From assembly GCF_036373705.1 (NCBI RefSeq), contig NC_089864.1, positions 4,431,001 to 4,495,000 of the forward strand: a stretch of 64,000 nt of DNA, in the 5' to 3' direction. A model generated the notes under the pieces. That model saw only the letters and a list, made by a program, of their open reading frames with translations, was not told the DNA's origin and ran no database searches. Positions 34,880 to 44,456 of the stretch are shown here, piece by piece. The first letter of the stretch is position 1. Each line of letters starts with the position of its first letter. The position numbers and the translations under genes are program-made. Source of the stretch: Amia ocellicauda. Lineage: Eukaryota; Chordata; Actinopteri; Amiiformes; Amiidae.

Positions 34880-35389
34880 ACGCACGTTTGCCTCACGAAT
34901 ACACAGAAAGATGTCTCCTGGATGGCTGTGAGTCGGTGTCTCCCCACCTGAGTGTTCATGCACAGAAGGGGCATAGCTCCTTATGACACCTGCCCCTATA
35001 AGGGTTGCCTGGGGAAGGAGACGGAGGCTCATATCTTTAGGGATTGCCCCTCCGCCTGCAGGGTCTGGCTCCTGTTTTTCCCGTTCCTCCGCAGGTTTGC
35101 CGTTCCTGTGCGGACGACCGCCCAGCGGATCCTTTATGGCCCTGCCAAGGGAATAACGTCTCCCTCCCTGAGGTGCTGGTTGTGTGTCGTCTGCGCAGTG
35201 AAGCAGGCCCTGTGGGAGGGACGGAACATCTGCCTTTTTAATAAGCAGGAGCTGGACCCGATTGTCACCGCGCGGAGGGGCATGGTACTCATTCGTGAGT
35301 ATGTCAATCTGGAGGTCCATCAGAGGGGCAAGGAGGAAGCCTATAAGAACTGGCATATACAAGATCTGGGGGAGCTTAGGATCCCTTGA
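34880..35389 (+). pseudogene. Tx1-LINE ORF2 C-terminal region, detached
   Basis: Reads DTCPYKGCLGKETEAHIF then RDCP, the Cys/His motif found near the C-terminus of Tx1-like ORF2 proteins, followed by WLLFFPFLRRF and a stop at 35389. It is out of frame with the upstream ORF2 because of the deletion. Confidence 0.75.
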
Positions 35390-35910
35390 TGGGACCCACC
35401 TCCGTGGACGGTCATCTCCCCCTGCTGGAGCCCGAGCCAAGATCTTTTAACTATTTTATGAATGATTATATTTTAAAATGAATTTTAAAAATGAATTTTA
35501 ATTGTTTTTAAAGATTTAGTTGTTTTTAAAAACACTAGTTTGATTGTTTTTTTGGGTTGTTTTTGTTATATTTCTTTGTCAAATGCATTGGCCATTTGGT
35601 TTTAATTTTAAATGAATTGGACTGTTTTGGTTTGTTTTTTATTTTTCTTGTTTTATTTTATTTTTTTGATTTGTCCGATTCATTTTCAGTTATTTTCAAT
35701 GTATTTGACATTTTTTGTTGGTTAGCAGGTTTGCTTTTAGCACATTTGTTTTTCTTTTATGCACATGTTCAGTTATTTTGAATTTAATCACTTTGAGATT
35801 TTAATTTTTTTTAAGTGATTTTAGTAATTGATTTAAAAAAAAATTTAATCACAAGAATTAAAATTTTGAATGTTTTTATTTGTAAAATGTAAAATACTTC
35901 AAACAATAAA

Positions 35911-35913
35911 ACA

Positions 35914-35957
<44 letters not shown>

Positions 35958-35984
35958 CCTACATAGCATATATATATATATATA
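35911..35984. repeat. (TA)n microsatellite
   Basis: TA dinucleotides in two runs at the end of the Tx1 element, broken by ACCTACATAGCA. Confidence 0.9.
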
Positions 35985-36243
35985 CACTGGATCTCCTCTC
36001 TCCTCTCACAGACGAACAGGCTCTACCGCAACGTCGCTAATTCACTGCGTGGAGACAATTTGGAGAGTAAGTATGAACTTGTTTGACGGATACACAGTAT
36101 ACCCTGCCAACACAACGTTGCGTCTTAGCTGCTATACCATGTAGAATCATGTTGTTTCTTGATACATGCATGACATTGCAGAAACATAGTATTTATTCAC
36201 TGCATGTAATAATAAGTTGAACCATACAAGAACGAATTTAACA

Positions 36244-37356
36244 ATTTAACACATTATGTGTTTGTTCAAGGACAAAAGAATTTTGTGTTCAAATTCACCA
36301 AAGCACAACACAGGGGCATTTGTTGACTTACAATTATAGTGGGGCTTGGGTAGGGTTGTTTGGAGCTGATGGTGGTCCTATACCTGTTTGAGACTGGGGG
36401 GCTGAGTTTAGTTTATTGTCCAAGTGCCAGAAAACAGCGTCCCCATGGTCATACTTATTTTATTCATGCTAAATGCATGTTTAACACCGTTATTTTACAG
36501 TAAAACCCAGAAGAGTTTGAATGTAAATTGCTGTAAATTTACCTAATGACACTGTAGAGAAGTTTAAGGTACTGCACCTAATTCTGCGTCGAAATGTCTA
36601 GCAGCTGGTCTACCAGTCTTTTTACCATAAATTAACAGTGATTAAAAAACAAAAACAAAAAGTGTGTATTGTAACGCTTTCGAGAGTTTGTGTGTTCAGA
36701 GCATGCGCAGACTCCGGCTCAAAGGCACAGACAGCTTTTCATTTAGCGTCGCCTCGGGCATCCTGTATAAGAACAGCCGTGAACTGACACTTGGGAGACA
36801 CAGACAGGCAGGAAAACCAGAGGTGTGGTATTGGACTCTTACTTACAAATCCAGGGTGGACAGACCAGGGTGAGAGTCTGGGGCTGACAGGACAATGTAA
36901 TGAATACAAACTTAGTGGTTAAACTTTGTACATGCTCCCACTGGAGGGGCTGCTCCTAGCATGTTAACCATACATTTCATTTTTTTATAGTAAATGTCCA
37001 GGTTATTCAATGTATTTTAACCATATATTAAAATACAATTTTTAACATTGCAAAATAAGGTTAATTACACATATTTTTATGTGTGCAAATGATTTATCCG
37101 GCATATCAAGTTCAAGTTCTTTGATCGTAACCTTTTGAGTGGGTCTGAGAAAAAATAAAGCCCTACGGACTGGCGCCGCCAATGACAATAATGTGTCTTT
37201 TTAACACAAGTATGTGTGGGAAAAACACATTACTGGGTGAAAATACAAACTATTGTGTTAAAAAGACATTATTGGGATGTGTTTTGGTGAATTTTAACAC
37301 AAAGTTGTGTTGTCCTTGAACAAACAAAGAATGCGTAAAATTTAACACATTACTTG
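36244..37356. repeat. Inverted-repeat arms of a MITE-like family
   Basis: The left arm (36244-36312: TTTAACACATTATGTGTTTG, TTCAAGGACAA, TTTTGTGTTCAAATTCACCAAA) is the reverse complement of the right arm (37275-37356). The same arms form a compact palindrome at 54692-54935. Between the arms lies about 1 kb of unrelated sequence. Confidence 0.65.
36690..36890 (+). promoter_or_regulatory. Promoter-like segment with TATAA and donor-like site
   Basis: GCATGCGCAGAC at 36700 (NRF1-like), TGTATAAGAACA at 36762, then about 100 bases and CAGG|GTGAGAG at 36869. This could be a TATA promoter with a short first exon. I could not connect it to a downstream gene. Confidence 0.25.
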
Positions 37357-37590
37357 TGTAATGTGAATTGTCACTTATATGTGATTTCGTGTGTGGTGGA
37401 AGAACTTAGGAGGTCCATATTGCCCCACTTTCCACTATATGATGTTCATGTATTTTGTAATCCAATGGTACATTTCCATTCAGGTAGTTGCGGGAAAAAA
37501 CAACAAACTGTTTTTTCCTCTCATTATCGTCTGAAAATTGAAAACTACAATTAACAAACACACGATTTAGCCTACATCAATATCGGCACC

Positions 37591-38172
37591 ATGGCGCAAG
37601 AGCATCCGAGACACCACCGATCCTGCCAAGAACAGAGCAGACGTCACCAGGGACTCAGCACCAATGCAGAAGTCTTCATAAGAGAATGCAATATCCAACC
37701 GGCCTTCAACCTGCGATGCCTCGGGTGCTGCTTGTCCTATCTGACGAAAGAAAGATATTACACATTACAGCGGCAACAGCAGTATTCCGAGCGCGTAATC
37801 CTTTCAGCGGAAAACCCACAGAGCAAGTGCTTTGTCCACGTCAAAGAGTCAGCAGGACAGGTCGGCGTCCATAAGAATGTAGCTCTCGGACGTCCTAGGG
37901 TGCGTCCTTTCTGCAACTCCCGCACATACCAGATGTACTCTGCAGCGCCAGCTTTGGGCGTCCCGTTTGCTCCCACTGTCCAGTTAGAGAGCGTGTCCAT
38001 CAAGATCGTGAAGGCCCAAGATCTCTCCGCAGTTTACATGGATTTCGCGGATGCTGTCTTGATGGAGACATACAGGAATAGACACAGTAAAGGCTCTCTG
38101 AGGGGAGTGTGTCTGATACCACAGGATCCCCAAAAAAACCATAAGTTGATGGACGTTTCGGACAGGGAGTAG
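37591..38172 (+). other. Unassigned 193-codon open frame
   Basis: Starts at an ATG (MAQEHPRHHRSCQ...) and stays open 582 bases in sequence that is not low-complexity and is more GC-rich than its flanks. No domain, signal peptide or membrane segment that I recognise; Cys-rich CLGCCLSYL near residue 50. The opposite strand is also open in parts. It may be a transposon-derived remnant or a non-coding exon. Confidence 0.2.
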
Positions 38173-38179
38173 AGGTCGG

Positions 38180-40316
38180 CGTTGGTTCATGGAGTCATAT
38201 GGGTATGTAAAAAAGAGATGCAATGATTTATTATTTTGGATAAGATTTAACTGTTAAAACATATACAATCACAAATTCGAGTCTCCGCTTTAATGCACCG
38301 TTTCTAGGCCGATTATTTTATACAAACATTAGTTTTTTTAATGAACTAGGACAGTTATTAACTACATTAATTTTAAAGGTGATTTACACTAAGTGAAGTT
38401 TGTTGTGTATTTTTTTCCCAACACTTACTCTTCCTCGATCTCTCCCCAGTGCCGTTTCCCTCCCTCGCCCCCATGTGGCAGAAATAGCAACCTGGGAACA
38501 TCAGGACCGCACCGACGCATCCACCGGCCCGGCTCTCTGCTCTGCACCCTGCACACGTTTATCACCAGCACTGCGCGGTTGTCACACATTAGCCTTTTAT
38601 TATTTTACTTAGTTCCAGAATACCCTGACTTTTCAAGAACATTGTAATCATAAACTTATTTCAGTTGCAGTTATGCTATTAAAACAAATTTATTCAAAAC
38701 AAGCTTTTATCAATTTCAAGAGGGACAACAGATGCTGGGCTCATCTTAAAACGGGTTGTTTTATATATACAAATGTCTATCTATGTATGTATATATAGAT
38801 ATACATGTAATAATTTAGAACTGCATTCTTTAGAAACACTACTGTAGATTATCAATATGTCAGAACACCCTTTAAAATGCATCTGGGAGTTAAACACATT
38901 TTAACTGCATTGGAGAAATAGGCTATCCAACACAAGACTGTATAAAAGCTACACAAAATGTGTAATGTGAAATAATGAGATCATAGAACTATTATATGTG
39001 TATAACATCAACACTTAGCTTTAAGAGTGTGTTTTACTTTGCAGTTTTGCTTTCCTCTATAACAATTTATTTTGTGTTAATCCACTCTGCATTTTATAAC
39101 TTTTTGCACTTTGTAATGTTATAAAGGGATTTTGCCTTTGAATACTCCAATAGATACATTACTAAACAGTTCTACACACAGTGTGACTCTGAAGGCTAAA
39201 GCAGTGCAGACCTCAGATGTCCAGCTCGAGACGACACAGTAAACCAGGAGCACAAAACATACAAGAGTGCAGAAGAGCATACTTTGCCTTGTGCAGGTTT
39301 TATTAATTTTAATACTACTAGTACTGCCTCTCCTACTGCTACTTGGTGGAAATTAAAAAGTGAACAAAACCAGAAATCTCAAAATGAAAACCTTTCAAAG
39401 CATTCTCTTCCATTCTGTGCCTGGGAATCACCTCAACTGGTACACTATGAACCATGTACAGGACTTTACAATACACTACGTCCCCAGCACCCAGTGCCAG
39501 TGTGGACTTCATTACACTGTAGGCAGGACAGGATCTTTCTCAATGTGTGAACCGGGTGCAGCCTTTTTTTAATTATCCCTCCTCCAATCACAGTGACAAA
39601 CTCTACGTGTGCAATCGATATAGTCGTGGCAGTGACAGCTCATGCAAGCAGCATTTCTTTCTTTCTATTCAGAGTCTCACACATCGGCTCCCACCACAAA
39701 GTATTAAGGGCTCTAGAACATTGTATAGAATTAAAACACCACTAAGGTGTCCTGAAGTCCGTTCCTATACAATTGTGCATCGGGCCCTTCAAGATGGCAG
39801 GACAGATGGTGGGAAAAGACATGGCAGTGGAAGCAGACCACACTCTTCCCACAATGCAATGCCTTCTGGATGTGTTATTCTGCATTGGAGCCTGGTTAGA
39901 GGGAAGGGGTGATGTTGTGATGGACTATATGGTACAGAGCCCAGATTGGAGCCAGCGCTGGGCCCAACCATCATTATGAGTGGACACTCAACAGTTGATA
40001 AACACAGGGCTTTGATTTAACTGGACAGATCTGAAGGCTCTCTCAAGGTTACACAATGTTTTTATACTTCCAACTCCACAACCAGAAACAGCAGATCACC
40101 TTAGTGTACAGGTCTTAAATATAACCAGCTTTTTAAGTTCTAAATGGTAACACTTGGCAATATGATATAGAGCCAATAAGACTTTCAAAAGCGACACAGG
40201 GGTGTGAAAACACATATGGAAATGGACATGATTCCCCCCAGCTTGGTAGAACCAGGACCTTGGAGAAGCTCAGTCACCCCTGGGCTACACCTTGCCATGC
40301 TCTGTAGTGAAAGGTC
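38180..40316 (-). other. No gene seen; right part likely 3'UTR of the next gene
   Basis: AT-rich except for a CpG-richer block at 38440-38580. No exon with consistent splice sites found. The 39.2-40.3 kb part is directly downstream of the gene ending at 40317 and may be its 3'UTR. Confidence 0.5.
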
Positions 40317-41804
40317 TCAGTCCAGCCTGCCCACTGTCATAGCTCTCCTCCCTGACTTCAGTGTCTCTGCCCTGGGCTGCAGTGTCTGGCTCTGCTCCCT
40401 GTTCTCTCCGGCTTCAGTGGAGGTTGCCAGGCCGGCCTCCCATTGCCCCAGAGCCGAGGGCCAGTTCTGCCTCTGTCCGGACACACTGCCCACCTCTTCA
40501 ACAGGGGTCTGAGACAGAGAAACAGAGAGACAGTGTTAATAGACTCACAGACTGGACACAAGGAGTATATAAACAGTGCCCGAGTGTCTATAAAATGTAC
40601 AGATCGCAGCTCTGACAGAAGCACATCATTGCAGAACAGAAATAATGTGAAAAGCGCTGCTGCAGGTAACACGGGTCATTGTTATTTACAGTGATAAGTC
40701 AGTGCACAGGTAATATTGAGCAACATGTTGGCCACATCTCGACTTGAAGCGGTTATTTTGTGTTATTGTACATTAATAGTGAATAAGTGACTTTTTGATA
40801 ATTAATCTCAGGGGAAGAAAGGTTTATCCCATTACTTTATAGTTAAAACCATTACATTGATAATGAACACTGCAATATAACAGCACACACACGGCACTCA
40901 CCGCCGGCTGCCCGTCGTCTCTGGCCGCTATGGACAAGGCGGAGGATTTGTCCCACTTCTGTTCGCTCCCACGCCCGGCCGGGACAGCCGACTCTTCCGC
41001 ATCTCCCGGCTGTGAGGCAGCAGCAGCGGCGGCGGATCCCACGCCGGCGGCCACCTCGCCCGGTCCTGCCCAGAGACGCCGACACCAGAGCCCCAGTTTC
41101 CTCCGGAGCATTTCAGACACGACCTCGGTGCACAGCAGCCCCCCTCTCCTCAGAGCAGTCCACTCGGGCCGGCCCCACAGCAGAGGGTCCCGGGCTCTGT
41201 CCTCCGACGGGGATGTTAAAAAGCTTATTCGCAAAACCGGTCTCGGAGCCCAAACTGTGGGGGCGGGGAGGCAAACAGTCTTGCTTCTCGACTCCAGCTG
41301 TTCGTGGCCACCCGTCCGTCCGCACACCGAGCCCAGTCCCTTGTTCACTCCAGCCACCAGGCACCAAACCGAGCGGAAGCTCCCCCAGACGCGCAGGCAG
41401 CGGCACTGCTCGGCCTCGGCCCGGCTCACCCTCGGCTCGGCGGCCAGTCCGACAGCAGTCCTGGGATGAGGCGGCTGTCCGGAACAAAGTGCCTTCTTCC
41501 CTCTGGGCTGCTGCTTCTTCCCCCGGGTGACCTGCCACTTGCACCCCGCCAGCGAGCCCCCTCGAAGCTCCATCGACAGGTCCCTGAAAACCCCCTGCCC
41601 CCATTCCCGAAAAGCGCCTCCCCACTGCCAGCACAGCCCGCTGCCGCGCCGAGGCGGGTCTGTCCCCCTCGCCGCTCCGTACTCGAGTCCCCGGCTGTAG
41701 CTGCCGGAGGGAGGCCTCGGCTTGCTAGCTGGTGTCCTGCCGAATAGGTTCCCCCGATAGCGGATGACAGCAGCCCGGGCCGAGGCGGACGGAGCAGAAG
41801 CCAT
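40317..41804 (-). CDS. Two-exon gene of unknown function, 364 aa
   Basis: Exon 1 41804-40902 starts at an ATG inside a CpG island (MASAPSASARAAVIRYRGNL). Exon 2 is 40508-40317. Donor GCG|GTGAGTG and acceptor TCTCAG|ACC join in phase 0 and the frame runs 364 codons to TGA, which argues for a real gene. The N-terminus is Ala/Arg-rich with few acids, as in some mitochondrial targeting peptides. The middle is basic and Cys-rich. At about residue 200 VLRISFLTSPSED contains RISF, which fits the RVxF-type PP1-docking pattern. The C-terminus is polar and Glu/Gln-rich. I do not recognise the family. The high GC of exon 1 also keeps the opposite strand open, so part of the length could be chance; the intron phase match is the best support. 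Confidence 0.55.
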
Positions 41805-42130
41805 TGTAACAGACGCAGCTGTCCGGCAACATTTAACACTTACCCCGAGATAAGGACAAAAGGGCAGAAACTATAAACTGACGGCTCTAGTAAAATACAT
41901 TTACTTTACTAAGACCGAGGCTATGTCAGTAAATACACCCCCATAGGGGCAGCTGAAGGGGTAAACTTTAAACGAATAGGCGGGCCCTGGCAGAAAGGGG
42001 TAGCGGGGTCTGGGTTCCCATTGGCCGGCTCAGGCAGCCCGTCCGGGCCGAGGATTGGACTCGCAGCTGTCAGTCGCGGTACCCCTCGGATCCGGGCGAA
42101 ACCAGACCGCGGCGGTGTCGGGATGACGCA
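41000..42130 (-). promoter_or_regulatory. CpG island over the 5' end of the unknown gene
   Basis: Dense CpG through exon 1 and about 330 bases upstream, including CGGATCCGGGCGAAACCAGA near 42090. Upstream, 42140-42960 is AT-richer with no exon seen. Confidence 0.55.
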
Positions 42131-42926
42131 GCTCGCTGGCAGCCTCTTTCCCCTGAAACGCAGAGCGAATGGTGCCAGCGCACATATGTGTGATGCCTCC
42201 ACACACACAGATCTTGCCAAACGTCTCACGTCAGCATGTGCGGAAACTGGCCACATACACGAATGATCATGAGAATGACGTGCAGACCTTCATTATGGCC
42301 ACTGAATCGATATTATATATAACTATCACGCCGCTGCCAGAATGAGCAACATGATGTAACTGTTGCACCGGGTGAGAAGATTAGACTTCAGTGCCAAACT
42401 TTCTTCCTATCAGAGTTTCATAACTTGCTGAAGGGGAAATACAAAGGATGAGTGCCAACAGTACTGTGTTAATGATGATGATGAATCTTCTTCTTGTCTG
42501 CAGACATGAACAGCCCCCAGTGCACCATGCTGCAATGGCAAGGAATAGTTTATTTCCACTGCAGAATTCCCTGTGTCCAGAATCACCCCATATTCCCCCA
42601 GTTGTCATTCACACACATAAATGAAGGGAGAAATGTGTGCTTGTGTTGTGAATGCACAATGGCGTCTTCACTCTTGGCCCTGACTCGTCTGTGCTAACCT
42701 GTGGCGAATGCTGTGGGAGCCCAAAGCCCCTGTAAGGCTGCTCTTATTTTACATTGTTGAATTGGTTTATGTGTGAAAACAATATGCTCTAAACCACACT
42801 GCATTACCTGTCACTGACAACTGTACAGCAGGTGCATGTATGCAGCACAGTGACTCCAGTAGGTATCCGTACACCAGATATATAAATCCATTATAGTACA
42901 GAGGCTCTAGTGTGGGTCTGTATGAC

Positions 42927-42929
<3 letters not shown>

Positions 42930-42963
<34 letters not shown>
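42930..42963. repeat. (TA)n microsatellite, Tc1 target
   Basis: TA repeats directly abutting the left end of the Tc1 element; Tc1 elements insert at TA. Confidence 0.85.
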
Positions 42964-42966
<3 letters not shown>

Positions 42967-43862
42967 CGATCAGCCATAACATTATGACCACTGACAGGTG
43001 AAGTGAATAACACTGATAATCTCGTTATCATGGCACCTGTCAGTGGGTGGGATATATTAGGCAGCAAGTGAATATTTTGTTCTCAAAGTTGATGTCTTAG
43101 AAGCAGGAAAAATGGGCAGCGTAAGGATCTGAGTGACTTTGACAAGGGCCAAATTGTGATGGCTAGACGACTGGGTCAGAGCATCTCCAAAACTGCAGCT
43201 CCTGTGGGGTGTTCTCGGTCTGCAGTGGTCAGTACCTATCAAAAGTGGTCCAAGGAAAGAAAAGCGGTGAACCGGCGACAGGGTCACAGGCGGCCAAGAC
43301 TCATTGATGCACGTGGGGAGCGAAGGCTGGCCCGTGTGGTCCGATCCAACAGACGAGCTACTGTAGCTCAAATTGCTGAAAAAGTTCATGCTGGTTCTGA
43401 TAGAAAGGTGTCAGAAAACACAGTGCATCGCAGTTTGTTGCGTATGGGGCTGCGTAGCCGCAGACCAGTCAGGGTGCCCATGCTGACCCCTGTCCACTGC
43501 CGAAAGCACCTACAATGGGCACGTGAGCATCAGAACTGCACCACGGAGCAATGGAAGAAGGTCTGGTCTGGTCTGATGAATCACGAGTTCAAGGTGTTGA
43601 CTTGGCCTCCAAATTCCCCAGATCTCAATCCAATTGAGCATCTGTGGGATGTGCTGGACAAACAAGTCCGATCCATGGAGGCCCCACCTCGCAACTTACA
43701 GGACTTAAAGGATCTGCTGCTAATGTCTTGGTGCCAGATACCACAGCACACCTTCAGAGGTCTAATGGAGTCCATACCTCGACGGGTCAGGGCTGTTTTG
43801 GCGGCAAAAGGCGGACCTACACAATATTAGGCAGGTGGTCATAATGTTATGGCTGCTCGGTG
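42964..43862 (+). mobile_element. Internally deleted Tc1/mariner element
   Basis: Terminal inverted repeats CACCGATCAGCCATAACATT and its complement AATGTTATGGCTGCTCGGTG differ at one position; both ends are flanked by TA. Complete elements are about 1.6 kb; this one is 899 bp. Confidence 0.95.
43156..43830 (+). pseudogene. Tc1 transposase with the catalytic middle deleted
   Basis: N-terminal paired-type helix-turn-helix ([19 protein letters not shown]) and the second DNA-binding segment ([19 protein letters not shown]) are present. After WKKVW the frame slips, the WSDES motif lies out of frame, and about 200 residues of the DDE core are lost before [20 protein letters not shown]. The frame is open again to the normal end GGPTQY. 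It lacks at least one catalytic Asp, so it is inactive as a transposase but retains the DNA-binding part. Confidence 0.9.
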
Positions 43863-44387
43863 TATATTATAGCACAGTATGGAATAAAATTTCTGTACGC
43901 CACACTGTAGTTGATTTCATTTATTTATTATATCTCAAAGTGTTACAGCAGTTTTTGACCATCTGAATTACAATAACAGTGCCATTGTGTACAGTTACAA
44001 TTATGCAGTAGAATTACAATGAGATGAGAGCAAAGCACTATAAACAGGTATATTGTATCTTGTAAATGTCCATTAGCACAACTAGCCGTTTTCAAATTTG
44101 GAAGTCTTAAGATGTGTAATTACAATTAGACTGTAGTTTTAATATTAAATGAATACCAAATTACAAATGTAAATAATGTCAGCTCTGAATATTACAATAT
44201 ACATATATAGAAAAATAGTTTAAACCCCCCACAAATTCAATTTTTAAATGTAAAATATACTATATGAATATATAAATCCTAATTGCATCACTCATTGTGT
44301 TAAAAATTAGCCATTCATAGCAATTTGTTTTTCTATCAACTAGTTGTAGCATTTATGTATTTCAAAACACTGCCTTTCTATCTAACT
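43863..44387. other. AT-rich spacer, no gene seen
   Basis: Low-GC sequence between the Tc1 element and the poly(A) site of the FAM111-like gene. Confidence 0.6.
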
Positions 44388-44393
44388 TTATTT
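44388..44393 (-). terminator. Polyadenylation signal of the FAM111A-like gene
   Basis: TTTATT on the plus strand is AATAAA on the gene strand, 64 bases past the stop codon. Confidence 0.5.
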
Positions 44394-44456
44394 CACTGCC
44401 TTCAATGATTTCTACAGATTGTTCATTGTGATTATTGACATCTCTGATAGCCTGTC

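Larger units (their letters stand above)
30890..35910 (+). mobile_element. Tx1-clade LINE with an internal deletion in ORF2
   Basis: GC-rich 5' leader, ORF1 with three CCHC fingers, ORF2 with an apurinic-type endonuclease and the start of the reverse transcriptase, then a C-terminal Cys/His segment, a T-rich 3' trailer (35400-35900) and a (TA)n tract. ORF1 architecture and the ORF1/ORF2 ATGA overlap fit Tx1-group elements of fishes and frogs. The palm with the YxDD box is missing. Exact 5' end uncertain. Confidence 0.85.

Noticed and set aside
36012-36068. Candidate exon with CTCTCACAG acceptor and GTAAGT donor
   Set aside because: Splice signals look good but only 57 bases, no recognisable peptide and no partner exon; could be chance after the CT-rich run.
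37591-38172. Possible histone-like or transposase-like similarity in the 193-codon frame
   Set aside because: I tried to match it to histone H3/H4 and to common transposases; only scattered residues agreed, no conserved block.
40930-41747. Plus-strand open frames opposite the unknown 40-42 kb gene
   Set aside because: Overlapping shadows of a CpG-rich exon; none has splice support, while the minus-strand frame joins exon 2 in phase.
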